Assembly: GCA_964463135.1 (NCBI GenBank) | Contig: CAYXBA010000001.1 | Location: forward strand, 186,001 to 250,000 | Reading direction: 5' to 3' | Length of the DNA: 64,000 nt | From: UBA6898 sp964463135 | GTDB taxonomy: Bacteria > Nitrospirota > Thermodesulfovibrionia > Thermodesulfovibrionales > UBA6898 | Shown: positions 8,089 through 16,713 of the stretch, piece after piece | How positions within the stretch are numbered: the first letter of the stretch is position 1 | How the letters are laid out: every line of letters begins with the position of its first letter | The notes under the pieces: model-generated | Told to the model about the DNA's origin: nothing | What the model saw: the letters and a program-made list of their open reading frames with translations, nothing else | The model's database searches: none | Program-made: the position numbers and the translations under genes

Positions 8089-8628
8089 ATGGCTACAGAT
8101 GCTGTCCAGGATAAGATTAAGGAGCTTGAGGAGCGGCTGGAGAAGGTTGAGGCCAACAGGTCAAATCTTACCATGGTGCTTTTCAGCGGTGATTTTGACA
8201 AGGCCATGGCAGCGCTTATCATAGCGAATGGCGCCCTTGCCATGGGCAAGGAAGTGACGATCTTTGTTACGTTCTGGGGGCTTGATGTGCTCAAGAAGCC
8301 GACCATGACCGGTGCAGGAAAGAATGTGCTTGAGAAGATGGTTACCATGATGAGGCCGAAGGGAACTGCGAGTCTCCCGACCTCCAAGATGAATTTTGCG
8401 GGGATTGGACCGAAGCTCTTTACCTATATGATGGGCAAGAAGAATGTGAGTTCGCTTCAGAGCCTGCTGGATACGGCTATTGAATTTGGCGTCAGGATCG
8501 TTGCATGCCAGATGTCCATGGATGTTATGGGCATCAAACAGGAAGACCTTATTGACGGCATAGAGTTTGGCGGTGTTGCTGCCTTTCTCGGCAGTTCTTT
8601 TAATTCAAATACAACGCTTTTTGTGTAG
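8089..8628 (+). CDS. DsrE/DsrF-like sulfur-relay protein
   Basis: A 179-residue protein of the DsrE/DsrF/DrsH-like family. It begins with a short coiled-coil segment (residues about 5-25), followed by the alpha/beta DsrE core starting LTMVLFSGDFDKAMAALIIANGALAMG. The conserved cysteine in RIVACQMSMDVMGI is the likely persulfide acceptor. It sits directly behind the TusA gene with a GGGAGGGGG ribosome site, so the two are presumably a donor-acceptor pair. A long hairpin follows. Confidence 0.88.
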   Translation: MATDAVQDKIKELEERLEKVEANRSNLTMVLFSGDFDKAMAALIIANGALAMGKEVTIFVTFWGLDVLKKPTMTGAGKNVLEKMVTMMRPKGTASLPTSKMNFAGIGPKLFTYMMGKKNVSSLQSLLDTAIEFGVRIVACQMSMDVMGIKQEDLIDGIEFGGVAAFLGSSFNSNTTLFV

Positions 8629-8633
8629 TTTTC

Positions 8634-8682
8634 AATAAGGGCAGGCAACCGGGGTCAAAGACCTTGGCTGCCTGCCCTTATT
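8634..8682 (+). terminator. long hairpin, probable terminator after the DsrE gene
   Basis: A 14-base perfect stem (8634-8647 with 8669-8682) continues inward with about eight further pairs including G-T pairs. No clean T-run follows, though the sequence after it is T-rich, so it may also act as an mRNA-stabilising 3' structure. Confidence 0.7.
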
Positions 8683-8966
8683 ATTGTTCAGCAGAATAGT
8701 ATCCTCATTTATCCCCAATCTCCTGTTTATCCCCATAAATAGTAGCCGCAGATTTTTTACCCCAATATATAGATTATGCATGAATGCAGGTGTTTCCAGC
8801 ACTTCACTGCAACAAAGCATGCAGTCCTGACAATGATCGTTGTTTGTTTGGTAATGGTCATATAATAAAAAAGACCGTTTGTTCTAACAAGCAGCAGAAT
8901 CGTTTATTTGTAAGTAATGGTCTGTTTCTCTTTTTGAAGATTCTGTTATTTTTTGTCATTTTTTTG
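8683..8966. other. AT-rich intergenic region without a supported gene
   Basis: About 285 bases between the DsrE terminator and the next promoter. It is clearly AT-richer than the flanking genes. An open frame runs through part of it in phase with the next gene (from 8784), but its predicted peptide is Cys/Asn/Phe-rich and unlike a natural N-terminus. No RNA fold or repeat was recognised. Confidence 0.5.
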
Positions 8967-8996
8967 TTGACAAGAGAGATACTGCTGTTGTATAAA
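8967..8996 (+). promoter_or_regulatory. strong promoter for the HTH protein gene
   Basis: Consensus TTGACA (8967-8972), an 18-base spacer and TATAAA (8991-8996). The expected transcript start is near 9003, about six bases before the ATG at 9009, leaving no room for a ribosome site. Confidence 0.75.
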
Positions 8997-9008
8997 TATA
9001 CACAAGAC

Positions 9009-9569
9009 ATGAGCAAGCAGGCACGAGATACACTCAAGAGTCTTTTTTCATCAGCAATAAGAGCTGATGTTCTGGCGTTGCTGCTTAATAATGCTGACGA
9101 AAGGTTTTATGTCAGGGAAATTGCCACGCTTCTGAGAAAAAATCCCTCCGGAGTCAAGAGAGAGCTCGACAATCTTGAAAATATGGGAATCCTTCTGAGC
9201 AAGAAAGTTGCAAATCTTAAATATTTTCAGGCTGACAAAAAATCCCCTTTCTTTTCTGAGCTGAAGAGCATCATTGCAAAATCATTGGGCGTGACAGGTG
9301 CGCTCAAGGCGATGCTGAAGGCAACAGGGGTAAAGATCGCTTTCATATTCGGTCCCTATACAGAAAGTGAGGAGGCGGATACTGTCAATGTTCTGATAGT
9401 CGGGTCAGTCTCGCTTGAGGGTCTTAAGGATATCGAAGAGCGCTTCATCAAGAAGATCAGCGTGACCATGATCGATGAGGCCGAGTTCAAGAGCAAAAAG
9501 GAAAACGGAGACCCAGAGCTTGAAAAGCTCCTGTCAGGAGAGAAGATCATCCTGATGGGGAAGCTTTAA
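9009..9569 (+). CDS. winged-helix protein with a nucleotidyltransferase-like domain
   Basis: A 186-residue protein. The N-terminal half is an ArsR-like winged helix (LFSSAIRADVLALLLNNADERFYVREIATLL, then GVKRELDNLENMGIL). The C-terminal half begins KIAFIFGPYTESEEADTVNVLIVG, which resembles the minimal nucleotidyltransferase fold although the catalytic GS and paired Asp motif looks degenerate. Such proteins are often small regulators. A longer open frame begins at 8784, but the consensus promoter at 8967-8996 lies inside that extension, so the ATG at 9009 is preferred. The leader is then only a few bases long. Confidence 0.75.
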   Translation: MSKQARDTLKSLFSSAIRADVLALLLNNADERFYVREIATLLRKNPSGVKRELDNLENMGILLSKKVANLKYFQADKKSPFFSELKSIIAKSLGVTGALKAMLKATGVKIAFIFGPYTESEEADTVNVLIVGSVSLEGLKDIEERFIKKISVTMIDEAEFKSKKENGDPELEKLLSGEKIILMGKL

Positions 9570-9615
9570 TCTCAACATCCCCCAACACGTGGGGTAAAGA
9601 AAGGTGGTGACCAAC

Positions 9616-9702
9616 ATGGCAGCAGCAAAGAAGCCCGCAGCTAAGAAGGCAGCAACAAAGAAGGCAGCTCCGAAGAAGGCAGCAGCAAAGAAGAAGAAAT
9701 AA
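9616..9702 (+). CDS. 28-residue Lys/Ala-rich histone H1-like peptide
   Basis: An extremely short gene whose product is composed only of Met, Ala, Lys, Pro and Thr, in imperfect repeats of the form AAKKA/APKKA. This composition matches the basic PAKKA-type tails of bacterial histone H1-like proteins, so it may bind DNA or RNA electrostatically. Support for a real gene: a GGTGG ribosome site nine bases before the ATG and a strong terminator 24 bases after the stop. It follows the winged-helix gene at 46 bases and may be co-transcribed with it. Confidence 0.7.
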   Translation: MAAAKKPAAKKAATKKAAPKKAAAKKKK

Positions 9703-9725
9703 GTAAGAGATACTTGGTTACTATG

Positions 9726-9757
9726 GCTGGGGAACGGCAATTCCCCAGCTTTTTTTT
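9726..9757 (+). terminator. intrinsic terminator after the Lys/Ala peptide gene
   Basis: A perfect 9-base-pair stem (9726-9734 with 9741-9749), 6-base loop and eight T. Confidence 0.93.
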
Positions 9758-9825
9758 GTCTTTTTATAATAGCACAAGCCTGGCAAATTTGGGAAAAGTT
9801 TTTTTCTGATGATAACTTGCTGTTT

Positions 9826-10713
9826 TTAAAGGCTTATCTGTAATTCGTGGACAGGAGACAGCTGCTCTTCAGTGATAATATCCCAGGTCTCCGGCGCTGA
9901 CATAAGCTTCCTGAGAAACTTGACATGGCTTGAGTGGCCTGATTTGCTCGCAACAATATGACCATAGATCGGGAAACCGATCAAAGAAAAATCTCCAATA
10001 GAATCAAGGACTTTATGGCGAACAAACTCATCCTTGAACCTGAGTCCTGAGGCATTCATAACGCCGTCTTCTCCCATTACAACTGCATTATCCAGCGAAC
10101 CGCCCTTTGCGAGGCCGTTGCTGCGCAGATACTCAATATCTTTCAGAAAGCCGAACGTCCTTGCTGGAGCGATCTCTGTCACAAAATTTTCTTCATTAAT
10201 ATCAATGCTGATCCTCTGCTCGCCGATACCGTGGTGGTGGAAAGAGATGCTATGCGTCATCTTGGATCCGCTATACGGGAACACAGCTATATGCGCATGG
10301 CCATCTTCAAAGATAAAGGGCTTTCTGATCCGTAAATACGGCCTCTTCTTCCCCTGCTTTGCAATGCCGGCTTTGAGGATAATGCTGATAAGCTCTGTTG
10401 AACTGCCGTCAAGGATCGGCATCTCCGGCCCGGCCACCTCGATGACAAGATTGTCGATCCCGAGTCCGGCAAGTGCTGCAAGCATATGCTCTACTGTCCG
10501 GATCTTTACGCCATTGCTCCCGATCGTCGTAGCAAAGGCCGTATCAACAACCGCCCCGACATGGGCCTTGATGACTGCCGGTTTGTCGGTTCTTATGAAC
10601 GTTATGCCTGCATCCCGCGAAGCAGGCTTGAGGGTCACGCGTGAATGCCTGCCTGTATGAAGGCCTATGCCTTCAAACGTCACCTCATTTTTTATGGTTC
10701 TCTGTGCACGCAT
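9826..10713 (-). CDS. lpxC: UDP-3-O-acyl-N-acetylglucosamine deacetylase LpxC
   Basis: Catalyses the committed zinc-dependent deacetylation step of lipid A synthesis, so the cell has a lipopolysaccharide outer membrane. The 295-residue protein shows the family motifs FEGIGLHTG near the N-terminus, TVEHMLAALAGLGIDN (zinc-ligand His), ILDGSS, SFHHHGI and the C-terminal HKVLDSIGDFSLIG, which carries the remaining zinc ligands and general base. It lies downstream of tldD on the same strand with a 132-base gap, so it may have its own promoter. Confidence 0.97.
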   Translation of the reverse strand: MRAQRTIKNEVTFEGIGLHTGRHSRVTLKPASRDAGITFIRTDKPAVIKAHVGAVVDTAFATTIGSNGVKIRTVEHMLAALAGLGIDNLVIEVAGPEMPILDGSSTELISIILKAGIAKQGKKRPYLRIRKPFIFEDGHAHIAVFPYSGSKMTHSISFHHHGIGEQRISIDINEENFVTEIAPARTFGFLKDIEYLRSNGLAKGGSLDNAVVMGEDGVMNASGLRFKDEFVRHKVLDSIGDFSLIGFPIYGHIVASKSGHSSHVKFLRKLMSAPETWDIITEEQLSPVHELQISL

Positions 10714-10845
10714 AGCAGGTTTATTTATGCAAGTATGGTGCCACTAAATATATTGTTTATTTTCAATAGGAAGGATGTAACGTTGCGTGGATAAATAACA
10801 ATAACTGTCTTATTTTTGCATCACTAATTAATCTTATAATTGAGG

Positions 10846-12231
10846 TTATTCATGCGCCCCGCCTACAACTATTTCTGGTATTCTGATGGTCGGCATTGCA
10901 TCGGTCACCGGTACTCCCTGTGAATCTTTGCCGCATGTCCCGATAGAGAAACCGAGGTCGCTGCCGACCATGTCGATCGCTTTGAGGACTTCAGGCCCAT
11001 TACCTGCCAGGGTTGCCCCTCTTACCAGTTCGTCTTTCTCTCCGTTCCTGATAAGATAACCCTCCTGAACGTCAAAGACAAAGTCACCGGTAACCGTATT
11101 GACCTGACCTCCCCCCATTTTTACGACAAGCAGGCCCTGGTCAACGGAACGGAGAATGTCCTCAGGGTCGCCGGCGAGCGGTGCGATGAATGTGTTGGTC
11201 ATTCTCGGTATCGGCCTGCTCTCATATGATTCCCGCCTGCCATTGCCTGTGGACTGCGTCCTGTCCTTCATGGCAGTCAGTTTGTCATACATAAAGCTCT
11301 TCAGTATGCCTTTTTCAACCAGGACCGTGCGCTGCGAGGGTGTCCCCTCATCGTCGAACCTGAACGATCCCCTTCTGCCCGGGAGCGTTGCGTCATCAAT
11401 GACCGTGACCAGCTCTGATGCTACCCGCTGCCCCAGCTTTCCGGAAAAGACCGAAAGACCCTGCTGGGCAAGATCTGCCTCAAGGCCATGGCCGATAGCC
11501 TCGTGTATCATGGTGCCGCCTGCGCAGGATGAAATGACGACCGGCATTCTCCCTGCCGGGGCCTTCCGTGCAGTGAGCATCCTGATTGCGCGCTCCGCAG
11601 CCTTGCGGCTGAGGTCGTGGATATTCTCTTTTTCGAAGAATTCGAAGCCGGCAAAACCGCCTGCTGCTTCATATCCTGTCTGCATTATTCCGTCGGCCCC
11701 TGCAATGACCTGCACCATGAGCAGCGTATAGACCCTTTTATCCTCAGCCAGGAAGCCGTCAGAGTTCGCTGTCTGAACATCCTGGACAGAATCCCTGTAT
11801 ATGACCGTGACCTGCCTGATCCGCGGATCAACTGATCTGGCGATCTTTTCGGCGTTTCTGATCAGATCTATCTTTTCCTGAAGAGGTATGCTCTCCGGCA
11901 TGGAACGTATGTCGAACTGAACGAGAGGGTCGCAGGCTGCAAGAGATGTAACGGTCTTATCCGGTGTTGCTGCGGCCATTTTGCCTGCATCCGAGGCTGA
12001 CTGCAGCAATGCACGCGGGGAAAGATCATTGCTGTATGCATAAGAGGTTTTGCCGTTCCTGAGCAGGCGAATGCCAGCTCCTGCCTCTGTACCGGCAATG
12101 ATCTTCTCAAGCCGGCTGTCCTCCATGACCAGGGACGTCATTTTTCGTGATTCAACGAAGATGTCGGCATATTCGCCTCCGCAGGAGAGGACCTTCTTCA
12201 GGAGGTCAAGATGCAGTTCTTTCTCGATCAT
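10846..12231 (-). CDS. tldD: TldD/PmbA-family metalloprotease
   Basis: A 461-residue zinc peptidase of the TldD family. The metal motif HEAIGH is present, together with GLEADLAQQG after it and the C-terminal GTCGKDSQGVPV, whose cysteine corresponds to the third zinc ligand. In other bacteria TldD works with TldE to trim peptides such as microcins; no tldE neighbour is present here. A perfect TATAAT on the minus strand lies about 40 bases before the start, and a GGGGA ribosome site follows it. Confidence 0.93.
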   Translation of the reverse strand: MIEKELHLDLLKKVLSCGGEYADIFVESRKMTSLVMEDSRLEKIIAGTEAGAGIRLLRNGKTSYAYSNDLSPRALLQSASDAGKMAAATPDKTVTSLAACDPLVQFDIRSMPESIPLQEKIDLIRNAEKIARSVDPRIRQVTVIYRDSVQDVQTANSDGFLAEDKRVYTLLMVQVIAGADGIMQTGYEAAGGFAGFEFFEKENIHDLSRKAAERAIRMLTARKAPAGRMPVVISSCAGGTMIHEAIGHGLEADLAQQGLSVFSGKLGQRVASELVTVIDDATLPGRRGSFRFDDEGTPSQRTVLVEKGILKSFMYDKLTAMKDRTQSTGNGRRESYESRPIPRMTNTFIAPLAGDPEDILRSVDQGLLVVKMGGGQVNTVTGDFVFDVQEGYLIRNGEKDELVRGATLAGNGPEVLKAIDMVGSDLGFSIGTCGKDSQGVPVTDAMPTIRIPEIVVGGAHE

Positions 12232-12321
12232 TTTCTGTTCCCCATTTTTGCCAAGTAGGTTATTATACCACTATTGTATTGCGGGGCTGCTGAAGCGGCC
12301 CGGTGAACAGAAGGAGATCGC

Positions 12322-13107
12322 ATGCCGGAGTTCGGCGTCATAGCGGGAAGCGGTATCTACAATATCCCTGGGCTTGAGATCATCGATTCCGTGAAGGTGA
12401 GCTCACCCTATGGCGATCCTTCTGATCAGTATCGGATAGGCAGACTGTCGGGCAGGGAGGTAGCGTTCCTGCCGAGGCATGGCTCCCTGCATCATATCCC
12501 GCCGCACCGGATAAACTACCGCGCGAACATCTGGGGCTTCAGGGAACTGGGTGTAAAGAGGATCATATCTGTCAATGCAACGGGGGGGATCAGCAGGGAG
12601 ATGAAGCCCGGTTCTCTTGTCCTGCCTGATCAGATCATTGACAGGACCAGCGGCAGGGCAGGAACCTTTTATGATGAGAACGAGGTTGTGCATATCGACT
12701 TTACAGAACCCTTCTGCCCTGATCTGAGAAAGGCCCTCCTTGCTTCCGCCTCACAGACAGGTCTCCGTGTTCTGGGAAAAGCGACCTATATTGCGGTGAA
12801 TGGTCCAAGACTTGAAACAGCGGCGGAGATCAGGGAGTTTGCATCTCTTGGTGCTGACGTTGTCGGCATGACCGGCATGCCCGAGGCTGTTCTTGCCCGT
12901 GAACTGGAGTTATGCTTTGCCAGCCTGGCAGTTGTCACGAACACGGCAGCAGGCATAGCAGAAGGAAGACTGACCACCGCAGAGGTTGTCGATATGATGA
13001 AAGCGTCTGCGGAGCAGATAAAGACCCTGCTCATGACACTGTTCGGACTCAGCCGTCAGGAGCCTGTCTGTTCCTGCGGCAGCAGTCTGAAATACGCGAG
13101 GATATGA
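12322..13107 (+). CDS. MTAP/PNP-family nucleoside phosphorylase
   Basis: A 261-residue purine nucleoside phosphorylase, family 2. Visible motifs are AGSGIYNIPG (phosphate binding), RHG followed by IPPHRINYRAN, TGGISREMKPGSLVLPDQIIDRT, NGPRLETAAEIREF and GADVVGMTGMPEAVLARE. The base-recognition strand reads VTNTAAG. Asn in place of the Asp of adenine-specific MTA phosphorylases suggests a 6-oxopurine such as methylthioinosine or inosine; this is an inference. It recycles methylthioadenosine-derived nucleosides or purines. An AGGAGA ribosome site precedes the ATG; the response regulator begins seven bases after the stop. Confidence 0.88.
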   Translation: MPEFGVIAGSGIYNIPGLEIIDSVKVSSPYGDPSDQYRIGRLSGREVAFLPRHGSLHHIPPHRINYRANIWGFRELGVKRIISVNATGGISREMKPGSLVLPDQIIDRTSGRAGTFYDENEVVHIDFTEPFCPDLRKALLASASQTGLRVLGKATYIAVNGPRLETAAEIREFASLGADVVGMTGMPEAVLARELELCFASLAVVTNTAAGIAEGRLTTAEVVDMMKASAEQIKTLLMTLFGLSRQEPVCSCGSSLKYARI

Positions 13108-13114
13108 GCCTGAT

Positions 13115-14503
13115 ATGACACCTGAAGCGATGCCGACCATTCTGATCGTTGAGGACAAAGATTCCATGGCGCAGATGCTGAAGGAAACCCTGGAAGCCGA
13201 AGGATATCTTGTTGTGCTTGCAGGCGATGGCAAGGAGGGCATCCGTCAGATCAGGGCCGGCCGCTTTGATCTTATTCTTTCTGACCTGAAACTGCCGGGC
13301 AGGGACGGTATCGAGGTGCTGAAGGCAGCAAGGGCGGAAAGTCTTTTGACGCCGGTTATCATGATGACCGCCTTCGGCACGGTAGAGACCGCCGTAACCG
13401 CAATGAAAGAGGGTGCCTTTGATTTTATTACCAAGCCCTTTGATACGGACCATCTCCTCATCCTGATCAGGAGGGCGCTCGAAAACCAGCGGCTGGTGAC
13501 CGAGAACATCCTGCTGAAGGATGAGCTTACCGGAAAGCTCGGCCTGCCGAAGATCATAGGTATAAGCCGGGAGATCACGGACGTTGCCCAGAAGGTGCAG
13601 AAGGTCGCTCCGGCAAAGACGACTGTCCTGCTCCTCGGCGAGAGCGGTACGGGCAAGGAACTTTTCGCGCGGGCCATTCACAATCTGAGCAGTCGAAGAG
13701 AACATCCGTTCGTTGCGATCAATTGTGCTGCCATACCGAGGGAACTTCTCGAAACAGAGCTTTTCGGGCATGAAAAAGGCTCTTTTACGGGTGCCGATGC
13801 GCGGAAGATAGGCAAGTTCGAACTGGCTGACAAAGGCACGATCTTTCTTGACGAGATCGCAGAGATGGACCTGCTGCTTCAGGCAAAGATCCTGCGGGTC
13901 ATCCAGGAAGGCGAGATCGAGCGGGTGGGCGGCATCAAGGCTATCAGGATCGACGTGAGGATCATTGCTGCAAGCAACAGGGACATTGAGGGTGCTGTTG
14001 AGGAGAAGCTCTTCAGGGAAGACCTTTATTACCGTCTGAACGTTTTCCCGATCGTGATACCGCCCCTGCGAGACCGGAAGGACGATATTCCTCTTCTGGT
14101 CGATTTTTTCATGGATAAATACTGCCGTGAACTCAAAAAACCGAATCTGCAGATTACCCGGAGCGCCCTTGACCTGCTCATCAGCTATCCCTGGAAGGGA
14201 AATGTGCGTGAACTCGAGAACTGCATTGAACGCGGCATTATCCTTTGTGAGGGAGATACCCTTACCGATGACCATATTGTGCTTAACCGGCAGATGACCC
14301 TTGAGAGTTCCTTGAGGAACCTTCCAGCTGACGGCAGCCTTGAAGAGGTGATGAAGGAGGCGACCCGCATTGTCGAGACGCAGCGCATCACAAAGGCGCT
14401 GAAGGATACCAAAGGGAATAAGACAAAGGCGGCAGAACTCCTTCAGGTGAGCTACAAGACCCTTCTTACCAAGGTCAGGGATTACGGCATTGAGAATTCC
14501 TGA
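13115..14503 (+). CDS. NtrC-type sigma-54-dependent response regulator
   Basis: A 462-residue three-domain activator. Residues 8-120 form a receiver domain with phospho-acceptor Asp57 (LILSDLKLPG). Residues about 145-380 form the AAA+ domain with Walker A GESGTGKE, the sigma-54 contact loop as GSFTGA (usual form GAFTGA) and DEIAEMD as Walker B. The C-terminus is a Fis-type helix-turn-helix (NKTKAAELLQVSYKTLLTKVRDY). No histidine kinase is adjacent, so it is an orphan regulator, and no sigma-54 promoter was recognised nearby to suggest its target. Confidence 0.95.
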   Translation: MTPEAMPTILIVEDKDSMAQMLKETLEAEGYLVVLAGDGKEGIRQIRAGRFDLILSDLKLPGRDGIEVLKAARAESLLTPVIMMTAFGTVETAVTAMKEGAFDFITKPFDTDHLLILIRRALENQRLVTENILLKDELTGKLGLPKIIGISREITDVAQKVQKVAPAKTTVLLLGESGTGKELFARAIHNLSSRREHPFVAINCAAIPRELLETELFGHEKGSFTGADARKIGKFELADKGTIFLDEIAEMDLLLQAKILRVIQEGEIERVGGIKAIRIDVRIIAASNRDIEGAVEEKLFREDLYYRLNVFPIVIPPLRDRKDDIPLLVDFFMDKYCRELKKPNLQITRSALDLLISYPWKGNVRELENCIERGIILCEGDTLTDDHIVLNRQMTLESSLRNLPADGSLEEVMKEATRIVETQRITKALKDTKGNKTKAAELLQVSYKTLLTKVRDYGIENS

Positions 14504-14539
14504 TACCTGTTCATGAGATCAGGATCCTGTCCGGGTTCC

Positions 14540-14569
14540 TTGACAGCCTGAACTGCTTGCCATTATTAT
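14540..14569 (+). promoter_or_regulatory. promoter for the TPR-like exported protein
   Basis: Consensus TTGACA (14540-14545), an 18-base spacer and TATTAT (14564-14569). The ATG begins seven bases after the -10 box, exactly where transcription should start. Confidence 0.7.
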
Positions 14570-14576
14570 AAAAAGC

Positions 14577-15236
14577 ATGAAAAAATCCCTGATTTTGTTA
14601 CTTCTGCTCCTGATTGTTGTTATTTTGGCAGTACCGTTATCTGAGCTGCAGGCCGCGGATGACAAGCAAGGCACTGCGGAACTGAGTGTTGACGAGCAGA
14701 ACAAGAAGGCTCTTGAGGCCTTCAATGAGATCCTCGATCTCTCCGAGAGCGGTGACCGTCAGAAAGTCCTGCCGCAGCTTGAGGCTGCCTATTATCAGAT
14801 AATTACATCGTATCCGAAGGCATATCTGGTGCAGGAAATATACTGGCGGCTGGTCCAGATATACGTGAATGAGCATGTCCCGCCTGCTTTTGAGAAGGCA
14901 GAAGGACTTCGCCGCGAATTCAACAAGAAGTATTCCGGTTCCAAGATAGGAGATCTTATTGACCGCTCTATTGCAGACGGTTATTACAAGAACAGCATGT
15001 GGGATAAACTGTTGGCGTTCTTTGCGCCGTCCATAAAACAGTCTGTTGAAACCGGAACATTCACAAAAGTTTACGATCTTTTCATGTTCACCGAGGCAAA
15101 GTTCAACCTTAATGACCTTGTGGAGGCTGAAAAAGGCTACAAGCTCATCATTAACAAGTTCCCTGAGTTCAGGGAAAGCAAGATCGCAAAGAAGCGGCTT
15201 GAAGAAATAGCGCAGAAGCGGCAGAAGCAACCATAA
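14577..15236 (+). CDS. exported protein with TPR/BamD-like helical repeats
   Basis: A 219-residue protein with an N-terminal signal peptide (a Leu/Val-rich core ending SELQAA). The remainder looks all-helical with tetratricopeptide-like segments (residues about 75-105 and 160-215). The last part, LNDLVEAEKGYKLIINKFPEFRESKIAKKRLEEI, resembles BamD/YbgF repeat units. Likely a periplasmic scaffold protein; the partner is unknown. No Shine-Dalgarno is present and the promoter implies a leaderless mRNA. yebC follows after 19 bases. Confidence 0.72.
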   Translation: MKKSLILLLLLLIVVILAVPLSELQAADDKQGTAELSVDEQNKKALEAFNEILDLSESGDRQKVLPQLEAAYYQIITSYPKAYLVQEIYWRLVQIYVNEHVPPAFEKAEGLRREFNKKYSGSKIGDLIDRSIADGYYKNSMWDKLLAFFAPSIKQSVETGTFTKVYDLFMFTEAKFNLNDLVEAEKGYKLIINKFPEFRESKIAKKRLEEIAQKRQKQP

Positions 15237-15255
15237 CTACTTTTCAGGGGGATTC

Positions 15256-16011
15256 GTGTCAGGACATTCGAAGTGGGCATCAATAAAGCACAAGAAAGCG
15301 ATTACCGACGCCAAGAGAGGAAAGGCCTTCACCAAGATCGTGAAGGAAATAAGTACAGCGGCCAGACTGGGAGGCGGAGACGCTGACAGCAACCCTCGCC
15401 TGCGTACTGCCATAGACGCTGCCAAAGAAGTGAATATGCCTCACGATAATATAAAAAAGGCGATCATGAAGGGAACAGGAGCGCTTCCGGGCATGTCGTA
15501 TGAGGAGTATCTGTACGAAGGGTACGGCCCGGCAGGTGTTGCGGTCATGGTTGAGGTGATGACGGATAACAAGAACAGGACCGTTCCGGAGATCCGTTTC
15601 ATCATGTCAAAGAACGGGGGAAGTCTCGGCGAGTCCGGATGTGTTTCCTGGATGTTCGACAAGAAGGGGTATATCCTGGTCAACAAATCGGGTGCGTCTG
15701 AAGATGCGGTCATGAATGCCGCACTGGATGCCGGTGCAGAGGATATGAAGACCGACCCCGAGGAAGACAATTTTGAGGTCATCACTGCTCCCGAAGACCT
15801 TATCACCGTGAAAGAGGCGCTGGAGAAGGCAGGCATTGCCCTTGAGTCTGCAGAAGTTACGATGCTCCCGAAGAATTATATTGTCCTTGATCAGAAGGCG
15901 GCAGAGCAGATGCTGCGGCTCATTGATGCACTTGAGGACAATGATGACGTGCAGAATGTGTATGCCAATTTTGACATCCCGGATGATGTTGCGGAGAAGA
16001 TCAATAAGTGA
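15256..16011 (+). CDS. yebC: YebC/PmpR-family translation/transcription factor
   Basis: A 251-residue member of the highly conserved YebC family, starting with GTG behind an AGGGGGA ribosome site. Family signatures include SGHSKWASIKHKK at the N-terminus, DAKRGKAFTKI, NPRLRTAIDAAKEVNMPHDNIKKAI and YEGYGPAGVAVMVE. Members were first described as transcription regulators and more recently linked to ribosome stalling relief. Normal length and complete. Confidence 0.96.
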   Translation: MSGHSKWASIKHKKAITDAKRGKAFTKIVKEISTAARLGGGDADSNPRLRTAIDAAKEVNMPHDNIKKAIMKGTGALPGMSYEEYLYEGYGPAGVAVMVEVMTDNKNRTVPEIRFIMSKNGGSLGESGCVSWMFDKKGYILVNKSGASEDAVMNAALDAGAEDMKTDPEEDNFEVITAPEDLITVKEALEKAGIALESAEVTMLPKNYIVLDQKAAEQMLRLIDALEDNDDVQNVYANFDIPDDVAEKINK

Positions 16012-16074
16012 GCCGGTGCCGGTGAGGTCGGATACGGGAATTGTGTATGTCAGAAGAGCAATCTGCAGGGGTTC

Positions 16075-16713
16075 ATGGTAGGGCGTAATATGACCGCAAC
16101 CTCGATCAGGGTTACGTTCAAAAGAAAATTCATCGCCGGGCTTTTCATCTCGATCCCCGCTATTATCACAATCCTTGTGATCGCCTGGTTCTTCCGGTTT
16201 GTGGACGGCCTGCTGGAGCCCATGTATTACCGGATCCTGGGGTATCACACGCCTGGTCTCGGCTTCATCTCTGCGATCGTTCTCATCTTCATAGTCGGCA
16301 TTGTCTCAACGAATGTCTTCGGCAAAAAGATCATTCTCTTTTTTGAGCGCATATTTCTCAATATCCCCGTGTTCAAGAGCTTCTACACGGCAATAAAACA
16401 GCTGGTGGATGCCTTCTCGCCGGAGAGCAAGACCTCATCATTCAAGAAGGTCGTGGTCATCGAGTATCCGCGGAAGGGCGCCTATGCCTTCGGGTTCCTT
16501 ACCAAAGAACGCACGGTCCTGACAGACAGCAGCGGCAAGGAATCAAACCTCAGGGCCGTGTATGTGCCGACGAACAACCTGTACATGGGAGATATTGTGC
16601 TGGTGCCTGAAGGGGAGGTCTTTGCTACGGATATCCCGGTTGATGAGGGCATGAAGATCATCCTTTCGGGAGGGATAGCAGCGCCTCACCGGATAGGGGA
16701 ATCCAGGGAATGA
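16075..16713 (+). CDS. DUF502 family membrane protein
   Basis: A 212-residue protein with two transmembrane helices near the N-terminus (residues about 20-42 and 62-84) and a soluble C-terminal domain. Family motifs include LFISIPAIITILVIAW, FLNIPVFKSFYTAIKQL and VVVIEYPRKGAYAFGF. The family is widespread but its function is not established. An alternative ATG at 16090 is equally plausible, since neither start has a good ribosome site. Its stop overlaps the glmU start (ATGA), indicating coupled translation. Confidence 0.88.
   Translation: MVGRNMTATSIRVTFKRKFIAGLFISIPAIITILVIAWFFRFVDGLLEPMYYRILGYHTPGLGFISAIVLIFIVGIVSTNVFGKKIILFFERIFLNIPVFKSFYTAIKQLVDAFSPESKTSSFKKVVVIEYPRKGAYAFGFLTKERTVLTDSSGKESNLRAVYVPTNNLYMGDIVLVPEGEVFATDIPVDEGMKIILSGGIAAPHRIGESRE

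Noticed and set aside
8784..9008. N-terminal extension of the winged-helix gene
   Set aside because: The predicted residues do not look like a natural protein start, and a consensus TTGACA-18-TATAAA promoter lies inside it, so the ATG at 9009 is used.
13049..14275. 408-codon open frame on the minus strand
   Set aside because: It lies opposite the NtrC-type regulator and has no domain or ribosome site; it is a codon-bias shadow.
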